Origin: Pseudomonadales bacterium | GTDB lineage: Bacteria > Pseudomonadota > Gammaproteobacteria > Pseudomonadales > Pseudohongiellaceae | Assembly: GCA_022825945.1 (NCBI GenBank) | Contig: JAJDVS010000040.1 | Location: 1-32,456, forward strand | Direction: 5' to 3' | Length of the DNA: 32,456 nt | Shown here: positions 17,526 through 24,675 of the stretch, in pieces | Position numbering within the stretch: the stretch's first letter is position 1 | Layout: each line of letters begins with the position of its first letter | Notes under the pieces: generated by a model | The model's database searches: none | What the model was told of the DNA's origin: nothing | What the model saw: only the letters and a program-made list of their open reading frames with translations | Position numbers and translations under genes: made by a program

Positions 17526-17846
17526 ATGATCAAGATTACATTCATCGAACACGACGGAACCGAACGCACCGTGGAGGGCGTTGCGGGCAATTCGCTGATG
17601 CTGACGGCGGTTTCCGGCAAGGTGCCCGGCATCGATGCCGACTGCGGCGGCTGCTGCTCCTGCGCCACCTGCCATGTCTTCGTCAATGCCGAATGGCTCA
17701 ACCGCCTGCCGCCCATGGAAGAGGACGAGGACGACATGCTCGACATGACCGACGACCGCCGGGACAATTCCCGCCTCTCCTGCCAGATCAACCTCAGTGA
17801 GGAACTCGACGGACTGGTGGTGACGACGCCGGAATTTCAGTTCTGA
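17526..17846 (+). CDS. 2Fe-2S ferredoxin, adrenodoxin/FdVI type
   Basis: The 106-residue protein matches the length of bacterial adrenodoxin-type ferredoxins, which donate electrons to P450s, Rieske oxygenases or iron-sulfur assembly. The cluster ligands are visible as C40-x5-C46-x2-C49 in DADCGGCCSCATCHVF and a distant C86 in RLSCQINL. Two extra cysteines (C43, C44) sit inside the loop, which is unusual but does not disturb the ligand spacing. The acidic stretch MEEDEDDMLDMTDDRRD is the typical partner-docking helix. I chose the ATG at 17526 because MIKITFIEHDG is the normal family start. No P450 or reductase gene is nearby; the gene appears to stand alone. Confidence 0.93.
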   Translation: MIKITFIEHDGTERTVEGVAGNSLMLTAVSGKVPGIDADCGGCCSCATCHVFVNAEWLNRLPPMEEDEDDMLDMTDDRRDNSRLSCQINLSEELDGLVVTTPEFQF

Positions 17847-18062
17847 AAGCGCCGAATTCGCGTCCTTGCACTCCGGAGGACACAAAACAGGACAAAATCA
17901 TGGCGCGGGTCTGCCGATACTGTGAAAGTATGCGGCTTTCCCGGGAACATCATTGCGGTTCCACAAAATGTCACAGAAACGGACTGTTGTGCCGGGTATA
18001 CTGCCCCGCGTTCGTAAGGGGATCTCTGGCGGAGCGCGCGCCCCCGGCGTGATGGAAAGGTC

Positions 18063-20219
18063 ATGAAGTTCAAGTCAAACCGCACAATCTTCCCTGCCGC
18101 GGTACTGCTTTCGTTATTCTGCCCGCCGCTTCAGGCCCAGCAGGTCCCCGGCCCGGAAGACTCCACCGATAACTCCACCATTGTCTATCCGGCCTCCTAT
18201 TTCGCCGAGTTCCTGCCGGTTTCGGTGAACGATATGCTCAACCGGATTCCCGGCATCAATCTCGCCATGGGTCGCGGCGGGAACTCGGGACGCGGCAATC
18301 GCGGCCGGCGCGGCCTCGGCTCCGGCGAAGGCGAAGTGCTGATCAATGGCCAGCGCATCACCGGCAAGAGTTCCGGCGGTCGCGACCAGCTCCAGCGCAT
18401 TGCCGCGGACCAGGTGGATTACATCGAAATCATCCGCGGCACTTCCGGGGATATCGAGATTCGCGGCGGCGCCCAGATCGTCAATGTGGTCCTGCTCGAT
18501 GTGATGTCGACCTCAAGCACCACGGTGGAAGTGCAGACCGACCGCTCCAGCGACGGCAAGATCGACACCGGCGGCCAGCTTTCCTACAGCGGCCAGAACG
18601 GCGACCTCAACTACCTGCTGCATTTCGAGGCCAACCCCCGCTACAACCGTTCCCGGGCCCGCGAATTCAGCTACGACCCGGACTACGAATTGCAGGAAAT
18701 CCGCTACGAGGACAGCGTCCGCGACGAACTCGAATACCAGGTCAGCGGCAATTTCGGCTACCGCTTCGACAATCAGGTGCTGCAACTGAACGGGCTCTAC
18801 GAGACCCGGGGCGATTCCCCCTCCTGGCGCGACCGCAGCATACACGACCTGGTCAACGACCGGATTCGCCTGCAGCGCGAGGACAATACCAGCCGGCACT
18901 ATTCCTGGGAGATCGGCGGCGACTACGAGCGCGATTTCACCGGCGCCGGCACCTATCGCTTCCTGTTCATCGTCAACGACCGGGAATTCCGTTTCAGCCG
19001 CACCCGCTCGGACCTGATCGACGGCGAGCGGGAACCCAACCTGTTTCTCGATGATCTCGGTCGCGACCGGGAGCGCATCGCCCGCACTTCCTACACTTTC
19101 AATGTGGCGCCGCGGCAAGGTCTCGAAGTCGGCATCGAAGGCGCCCAGACGATTCGCGACAACGGCCTGCGCATGGGGCTCGACATCCCCGGCCAGCCTT
19201 CGCCGGAGTACGCCAATCTGGTGCCGGTGGCCATCGACAACAGCGATTCCCAGGTCGAGGAAACGCGCTACGAAAGCTTCGCGGTGCACAACTGGCAACT
19301 GAACCAGCGCATGTCGCTGGAAAGCTCGGTGGTGCTGGAATCCTCGACCATCTCCCAGACCGGCGACGTGTTCAACTCCCGGGATTTCCAGTTCTTCCGG
19401 CCCAAGGTGGATTATCGCTTCGACATTACGCCGAGCCTGCAATTGCGGGCCCGGGTCGAGAAGGACATCCAGCAGTTGAGCTTTTCCGATTTCAGCGCTT
19501 CCACCGATTACAGCGACGACGACCAGAACACCCAGGCGGGCAATCCCGAGATTCGCCAGGAACAGTCCTGGCGTTATGAACTGAACCTGGAAATGCGTCT
19601 GCCCAACAATCTCGGCGTGGTCAACTCCCAGTTCTGGTATCGCGACCTGCGGGACCTGATTGAAAGGGTGGACGTGTCGCCAGGCCCGGATATGCTGCGC
19701 TCCGCCCGGGGCAATGCGGGCGACGGCAAGCGCTACGGCCTCAATCTCGACCTGAGCACCCGGCTGCCCATGCTCGGCATGCCCAATGCCCTGCTCACCA
19801 CCGGCATTCGCCTGCGGGATTCCGAGTTCATCGATCCCTTTCTCGGCCAGAGGCGACGCCAGCCCGGCAGCGAGCGCTGGTCAACCAATCTGGGCTTCCG
19901 CAATGACATGGTCGAGCAGGGCCTGACCTATGGCATGTTCTATTCGCACTCTTCCAATGGCGGCAGCGGACGCACCGAGATCGACATCATCGACATTGAA
20001 GAGCGGATCGAAGACCCTTTCCTGACCGCCTTCGTGGAAAAGAAGGCCTTTGAAAACTTCACCTTTCGGCTCGAATCGCGCAATATTACCGAAGGCGAGT
20101 ACTGCCGCAAGCGGACCCGCTTCCTCGGCGCCACCGCGGACGGCGTCGTCGAGGAGATCGAACACTATTGCAACAGCAGCGGCATGGAGCTGGCGTTTCG
20201 GGTAAGCGCCACCTTCTGA
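18063..20219 (+). CDS. TonB-dependent outer membrane receptor
   Basis: The 718-residue protein has a signal peptide (cleavage after LQA, residue 25) and a TonB-box-like STIVYPA (38-44). A plug domain follows at about 48-150, with SVNDMLNRIPGI, GEVLINGQRITGK and VDYIEIIRGTSG. The long barrel is rich in alternating aromatic and polar residues and ends in Phe (RVSATF), as outer membrane proteins do. Such receptors import large or scarce substrates using energy from TonB-ExbBD. The ligand is not evident. The next gene, 36 bases on, encodes a double TonB_C lipoprotein, and the glycogen cluster follows without a clear break, hinting at a carbohydrate substrate. GGAAAGG lies just before the ATG. A TATACT at 17997-18002 could be a -10 box, but no -35 matches. 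Confidence 0.9.
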   Translation: MKFKSNRTIFPAAVLLSLFCPPLQAQQVPGPEDSTDNSTIVYPASYFAEFLPVSVNDMLNRIPGINLAMGRGGNSGRGNRGRRGLGSGEGEVLINGQRITGKSSGGRDQLQRIAADQVDYIEIIRGTSGDIEIRGGAQIVNVVLLDVMSTSSTTVEVQTDRSSDGKIDTGGQLSYSGQNGDLNYLLHFEANPRYNRSRAREFSYDPDYELQEIRYEDSVRDELEYQVSGNFGYRFDNQVLQLNGLYETRGDSPSWRDRSIHDLVNDRIRLQREDNTSRHYSWEIGGDYERDFTGAGTYRFLFIVNDREFRFSRTRSDLIDGEREPNLFLDDLGRDRERIARTSYTFNVAPRQGLEVGIEGAQTIRDNGLRMGLDIPGQPSPEYANLVPVAIDNSDSQVEETRYESFAVHNWQLNQRMSLESSVVLESSTISQTGDVFNSRDFQFFRPKVDYRFDITPSLQLRARVEKDIQQLSFSDFSASTDYSDDDQNTQAGNPEIRQEQSWRYELNLEMRLPNNLGVVNSQFWYRDLRDLIERVDVSPGPDMLRSARGNAGDGKRYGLNLDLSTRLPMLGMPNALLTTGIRLRDSEFIDPFLGQRRRQPGSERWSTNLGFRNDMVEQGLTYGMFYSHSSNGGSGRTEIDIIDIEERIEDPFLTAFVEKKAFENFTFRLESRNITEGEYCRKRTRFLGATADGVVEEIEHYCNSSGMELAFRVSATF

Positions 20220-20255
20220 TCCATTGCGCAGAGTTTCCGGACGCAAAGACTGGCC

Positions 20256-21008
20256 ATGTTCCAGGCGGCCCAGGCAAAGCCCGGCGGATTCATCACGAGA
20301 ACCGGGCGCAGACGATTGCGAGGCGCGTGTCTGGCCTTCGGCCTTGCCGTGCTTGCCGGATGCGGCGGCGTCAGTCTCGACGGATTCACCGCTTCGCCTT
20401 CCACCGCCAACGCGCCGCCCAATTCCACCCGGGGCCTGGTGGTGTTCGATGCGCCGCAGCCGGTGTATCCGCTCCAGGCCCGCACCCTGGGGATCGAGGG
20501 CTGGGTCATGCTCGCCTTCACCGTGGATGAAAGCGGCACGGTGATTCCAGACACCATCGATGTCATCAATCAGCAGCCCACCGGGTACTTCGAGCGGGCC
20601 GCGATCAATGCCGCCCGGCGGATGAATTTCGACAATATTCTCAACCGCATGGTGCGCGACGTGCGCTATGTTTTCCAGTTCAAGTTGGACAATCGCGAAG
20701 AATTGCTCGTGGACGCCCCGCCCGAGGAGCCGAATTTCCGGGAGTACCTGTCGGCGAGTTTCGTCACGCCGCAGTATCCCGAATTCGCCCGGGAGCAGGG
20801 ACTTGAAGGCCATGTGGTGGTGGAATTCACCATCACCGAAAACGGCGGCGTGCGCGATCTCATGGTGATCGAAGCCAATCCGCCGGCGATTTTCGACCAG
20901 GCCGCCCTGCGCGCCGCATCCCGCCTGCGCTACCAGCCCCGTGTGGTGGATAATGAAGCCGTGGCCGTGGAAGGCGTCACCCACCGCTTCAACTGGAATT
21001 TGCCCTAG
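20256..21008 (+). CDS. Lipoprotein with two TonB C-terminal domains
   Basis: The 250-residue protein has a basic N-terminus (TRTGRRRLRG), a hydrophobic stretch and a lipobox LAGC with the modified Cys at 36, followed by Gly (no Asp retention signal). Two TonB_C-like domains follow: about 66-144 (PQPVYPLQARTLGIEGWVML, then FTVDESGTV and AAINAARRMNF) and about 168-249 (TPQYPEFAREQGLEGHVVVE, then FTITENGGV and AALRAASRLRYQP). Normal TonB has one such domain, a membrane helix and a Pro-rich spanner. Here there is a lipid anchor, no long Pro-rich region and two domains. It may be a periplasmic accessory to the receptor rather than an energy transducer. It starts 36 bases after the receptor and ends 13 bases before pgi. 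Confidence 0.88.
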   Translation: MFQAAQAKPGGFITRTGRRRLRGACLAFGLAVLAGCGGVSLDGFTASPSTANAPPNSTRGLVVFDAPQPVYPLQARTLGIEGWVMLAFTVDESGTVIPDTIDVINQQPTGYFERAAINAARRMNFDNILNRMVRDVRYVFQFKLDNREELLVDAPPEEPNFREYLSASFVTPQYPEFAREQGLEGHVVVEFTITENGGVRDLMVIEANPPAIFDQAALRAASRLRYQPRVVDNEAVAVEGVTHRFNWNLP

Positions 21009-21021
21009 GCAAGACCTCCCC

Positions 21022-22599
21022 GTGGAAACATCCAGCATTGCCGAAACCCGCCAGTGGCGGCAACTGATCGACCTCGCCGAAAGTCAGGGGCGGGCGGACT
21101 TTCGCCCGCTGCTCGGGCCGGACCGCGCCAGCCGCTATCAGCTTTCCGCCGCGGGTCTGTATCTCGACTATTCCCGCAATCTGGTGAGCGACGAGATACT
21201 GGCTGGCCTGCTCGCGCTTGCGGAAAATTCTTCCCTGGCGGGACACCGGGAAAGCATGTTCCGCGGCGAGGCGATCAATGTCAGCGAGCAGCGGCCTGCG
21301 CTGCATACGGCCTTGCGCGCCGCCGCCGAGGATCTGGAGGCCGACGGGCTGGGTGAATTGGCGGGGGAAATCGAATCGCGGCTCGGGCGCATCAAGGCAA
21401 TCAGCGCAAGTATCCGCGCTGGCCAATGGCCTGGCGCCACCGGCAAACCGATTCGCGATGTGGTCAATCTCGGTATCGGCGGCTCGGACCTTGGGCCGAA
21501 ACTGGCCTGCGAAGCGTTGAAGGAGTACGCCCACAAGGAAGTTCGCTGTCATTTTCTCAGCAATGTGGATGGCGAGCCGATCCGCTCGACCTTGGCGGGC
21601 CTCGATCCGGAAACCACCCTGGTCATTGTTTCCAGCAAATCCTTCACCACCTCGGAGACCCTGCTCAACGCGCACACCGCGGCCGCCTGGTTCCGGGAGC
21701 GGCTTGGTCTGGAAAACCCCTTCGCCTCGCCGCATTTCATCGGCGTCACCGCGGCGCCGGGCAAGGCGATGCGGACGGGGATTCCCCGGGAGCAGTTGCT
21801 GGAATTCGGCGAATGGGTCGGCGGGCGCTATTCGCTGTGGTCACCCATCGGGCTCAGCATCGCCATCCGAATCGGTTTCGAGCATTTCAGCGCGATGCTC
21901 GCCGGCGCGCGAAACATGGACCGGCATTTCCGCACCGCGCCCGCCGCGCGGAATATGCCGGTCATCATGGCCCTGCTTGGTGTCTGGTACGCCAGTTTCC
22001 TCAAGGCGGAAAGCCATGCCGTCATTCCCTACTGCGAGCGGCTGGGGCAATTGCCGCCCTACCTGCAGCAACTCGACATGGAGAGCAATGGCAAGTCCGT
22101 GACCCTCGCCGGTGAAGCCGTGGCGGGCGCCACCGGGACCATCGTCTGGGGCCAGACCGGCACCAATGGCCAGCATAGCTTCTTCCAGTTGCTGCACCAG
22201 GGGACGCATCTGATTCCGGTGGATTTCATCGGCGTCGCCGAGGACCGGCTCAGCGCGCCAAGGCACCACCGCGCCCTGCTCGCCAATCTGGTTGCCCAGT
22301 CCGCCGCGCTCATGATGGGAAGGCAGTCCGCCGAGCTGCCGCCCTGGCGCAGGCACGCCGGCAATCGCCCGTCCAATGTGCTGCTGCTGGAAAGCCTGAC
22401 CCCCGAGTCCTTCGGCGCCCTCATCGCCCTCTACGAACACAAGGTTTTCGTGCAGGGCAGCCTGTGGCGGATCAATTCCTTCGACCAGTGGGGAGTTGAG
22501 CTTGGCAAGCAACTCGCCAATGCCCTGCTCGCCGCCGGACCCGAACTCGAAACGCTGGACGCCGCCTCGGTCAACCTGCTCAAGCGCCTGGGCTGGTAG
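21022..22599 (+). CDS. pgi: Glucose-6-phosphate isomerase
   Basis: Pgi interconverts glucose-6-phosphate and fructose-6-phosphate in the cytoplasm. The 525-residue product is slightly shorter than E. coli Pgi (549). It carries VVNLGIGGSDLGPKLA, VSSKSFTTSETL (phosphate binding), TGTNGQHSFFQLLHQGTHLI and the C-terminal FDQWGVELGK. I chose the GTG at 21022 since METSSIAETRQWRQL aligns with the family start and no downstream start would keep the first helix. A clear Shine-Dalgarno sequence is missing, so it may depend on translation of the TonB_C gene 13 bases upstream. glgB starts four bases after its stop. Confidence 0.95.
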   Translation: METSSIAETRQWRQLIDLAESQGRADFRPLLGPDRASRYQLSAAGLYLDYSRNLVSDEILAGLLALAENSSLAGHRESMFRGEAINVSEQRPALHTALRAAAEDLEADGLGELAGEIESRLGRIKAISASIRAGQWPGATGKPIRDVVNLGIGGSDLGPKLACEALKEYAHKEVRCHFLSNVDGEPIRSTLAGLDPETTLVIVSSKSFTTSETLLNAHTAAAWFRERLGLENPFASPHFIGVTAAPGKAMRTGIPREQLLEFGEWVGGRYSLWSPIGLSIAIRIGFEHFSAMLAGARNMDRHFRTAPAARNMPVIMALLGVWYASFLKAESHAVIPYCERLGQLPPYLQQLDMESNGKSVTLAGEAVAGATGTIVWGQTGTNGQHSFFQLLHQGTHLIPVDFIGVAEDRLSAPRHHRALLANLVAQSAALMMGRQSAELPPWRRHAGNRPSNVLLLESLTPESFGALIALYEHKVFVQGSLWRINSFDQWGVELGKQLANALLAAGPELETLDAASVNLLKRLGW

Positions 22600-22603
22600 T
22601 TTC

Positions 22604-24667
22604 ATGCCCCCACAAAAGGACACCCATCGAAAGAGCCGTCATTCTGCGCGCAGTCGCGGAAACTCGAGCGGCACTCTCCCGGCGAGATCCTGCGACTTCG
22701 CGCAGGATGACGGAAAACAGAACCCGCAGGATGACGGGGAACAGAACCCGCAGGATGACGGAAAGCAGAACCCGCAGGACACCCATTCACGGCAGGACGT
22801 CTACCTGTTCAACGAGGGCAGCGCGGAAAACGCCTGGCGCTGGCTTGGGCCGCATCTGCACACCGAAAACGGCAAGACCGGCGTGCGCTTTGCCGTCTGG
22901 GCGCCCAATGCCAGCCGGGTGGCCGTGGTGGGAGATTTCAATGGCTGGAACGGCAATCGCCATTCCATGACGCCGGTGCAGTCCTCGGGGGTATGGGAAG
23001 TCTTTGTCGCCGAGGCCCGCAACCAGCACTTGTACAAGTACGAAATACACGATGCGGGGGGTGAGTTGCTGCCCCTGAAAGCCGATCCATTCGCCCGTTC
23101 GATGCAGCATCCACCCGGGGATGCTTCCCGATTGCTGTTCGAGGAAGAATTCCCCTGGAGCGATCAGGACTGGATCGAACGGCGGGACAGCGGCGGGCTG
23201 TTGCGCAAGCCGGTGTCGATCTACGAAGTCCACGCCGGCTCCTGGCGCCGCAAGCCGGACGAGGACAACCGCTACCTCAGCTACCGCGAACTCGCCCGGG
23301 AACTGATCCCCCATGTGCTGGAAACGGGTTTTACCCATATCGAGTTCATGCCCCTGAGCGAATACCCCTTCGGCGGTTCCTGGGGCTACCAGCCCATCGG
23401 CCTGTATGCGCCGAGCATCCGTTTTGGCACACCCAATGAACTGAGGTACTTCATCAACGAATGCCACCGCCAGGGAATCGGCGTGCTGCTCGACTGGGCC
23501 CCCGGGCATTTCCCCGGCGACCCGCACGGCCTTGGCCGCTTTGACGGCACCTGCCTGTACGAACACGAGGACCCGCGCCGGGGCTTTCACCCGGACTGGC
23601 AAACCCTGGTCTACAACTTCGGCCGCAGGGAAGTGGCGAGCTATCTGCTCAGCAACGCCAATTACTGGATCGATGAATTCCATTTCGACGGACTGCGGGT
23701 GGATGCCGTGGCTTCCATGCTGTATCTGGACTACAGCCGCGAGCCGGGGGAGTGGCTGCCCAATGCCCGGGGCGGCCGGGAAAATCTCGAAGCCGTGGAA
23801 TTGCTGCGCAAGGTCAATGCCCGCGTGTACCGCAACCATCCCGGCGTCATGCTGATCGCCGAGGAATCCACCGCCTGGCCCGGCGTCAGTCATCCGGTTC
23901 ACGAGGGCGGGCTCGGTTTCGGCTACAAGTGGAACATGGGCTGGATGAATGACTGCCTCGGCTACATGCGGCGGGACCCGATCCACCGCAAGTACCACCA
24001 CAATGAAATGACCTTCGGCACCCATTACGCCTGGAGCGAGAATTTCGTGTTGCCGCTGAGCCACGACGAAGTCGTCCACGGCAAGTCTTCCCTGCTGGAG
24101 AAAATGCCCGGCGATGACTGGCGCAAGTTCGCCAACCTGCGGGCGCTGTACGGCTTCATGTGGGCGCATCCCGGCAAGAAGCTGCTGTTCATGGGTGGCG
24201 AGTTCGGCCAGCGACGCGAATGGAACCATGACCGCAGCCTGGACTGGCACTTGCTGGAAGACCCCAGGCACCGGGGGATGCTGCAACTGCTGCGGGATCT
24301 GAATTGCCTCTACCGGCAAACACCGGCGCTGCATGAAGGCGATGCGGACCCCGCGGGGTTCCGGTGGCTGCAGGCGGACAGCAGCCAGCTTTCGGTCTAT
24401 GCCTGGTTCAGATTCGGCGAGGACAGCGCATTGCTCTCGATTTCCAATCTGACCCCGGAATGTCACCCGTACTATCGGGTGGGTGTCCCATTGCCGGGCG
24501 GGTATCGCGAATGCCTCAATTCCGACGCGAAAGAATACGGCGGCAGCGGCCAGGGCAACGGCGGCGACCTGGGGAGCCAGGACATTCCCTGGGACGGCCA
24601 ACCACATTCCGTGCTGCTTTGCCTGCCACCACTGGCCACTGTGTACCTGCTCCATCTCGGTAACTGA
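22604..24667 (+). CDS. glgB: 1,4-alpha-glucan branching enzyme
   Basis: GlgB cuts alpha-1,4 chains and rejoins them as alpha-1,6 branches. The enzyme proper begins near residue 62 (SRQDVYLFNEG) and has a CBM48 domain (GVRFAVWAPNASRVAVVGDF) and a GH13 barrel. That barrel shows GSWGYQPIGLYAP, the nucleophile Asp 367 in LRVDAVAS, the acid Glu 420 in AEEST and Asp 488 in LSHDEVVHGK. The first N1 domain of the E. coli enzyme is absent, as in shorter bacterial branching enzymes. Residues 1-60 are odd: they are encoded by a palindromic repeat plus three 24-base repeats, giving QDDGKQNP-type octapeptides at 34-57. No other in-frame ATG, GTG or TTG exists between 22604 and the enzyme core, so this tail seems really to be translated. 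Confidence 0.93.
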   Translation: MPPQKDTHRKSRHSARSRGNSSGTLPARSCDFAQDDGKQNPQDDGEQNPQDDGKQNPQDTHSRQDVYLFNEGSAENAWRWLGPHLHTENGKTGVRFAVWAPNASRVAVVGDFNGWNGNRHSMTPVQSSGVWEVFVAEARNQHLYKYEIHDAGGELLPLKADPFARSMQHPPGDASRLLFEEEFPWSDQDWIERRDSGGLLRKPVSIYEVHAGSWRRKPDEDNRYLSYRELARELIPHVLETGFTHIEFMPLSEYPFGGSWGYQPIGLYAPSIRFGTPNELRYFINECHRQGIGVLLDWAPGHFPGDPHGLGRFDGTCLYEHEDPRRGFHPDWQTLVYNFGRREVASYLLSNANYWIDEFHFDGLRVDAVASMLYLDYSREPGEWLPNARGGRENLEAVELLRKVNARVYRNHPGVMLIAEESTAWPGVSHPVHEGGLGFGYKWNMGWMNDCLGYMRRDPIHRKYHHNEMTFGTHYAWSENFVLPLSHDEVVHGKSSLLEKMPGDDWRKFANLRALYGFMWAHPGKKLLFMGGEFGQRREWNHDRSLDWHLLEDPRHRGMLQLLRDLNCLYRQTPALHEGDADPAGFRWLQADSSQLSVYAWFRFGEDSALLSISNLTPECHPYYRVGVPLPGGYRECLNSDAKEYGGSGQGNGGDLGSQDIPWDGQPHSVLLCLPPLATVYLLHLGN
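22617..22786. repeat. Palindrome plus three 24-bp tandem repeats inside the start of glgB
   Basis: Arms at 22636-22657 and 22692-22713 pair at 20 of 22 positions around a 34-base loop; the inner sequence ATCCTGCG...CGCAGGAT forms a smaller hairpin. From 22703 a 24-base unit beginning CAGGATGACGG occurs three times (22703-22726, 22727-22750, 22751-22774), then a partial copy. The whole is bounded by the 11-base direct repeat AGGACACCCAT at 22617-22627 and 22776-22786. It resembles dispersed palindromic repeats of the form CCTGCGACTTCGCGCAGGATGA seen in other bacterial genomes. Confidence 0.85.
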
Positions 24668-24675
24668 CAGCAAAA

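Noticed and set aside
22703-22779. The 24-bp repeats as a CRISPR array
   Set aside because: The copies are directly adjacent with no unique spacers and no cas genes nearby.
24480-24489. TGGGTGTCCC in glgB as another copy of the GGGACACCCA word
   Set aside because: It encodes the normal conserved RVGVP stretch of branching enzymes, so it needs no repeat explanation.
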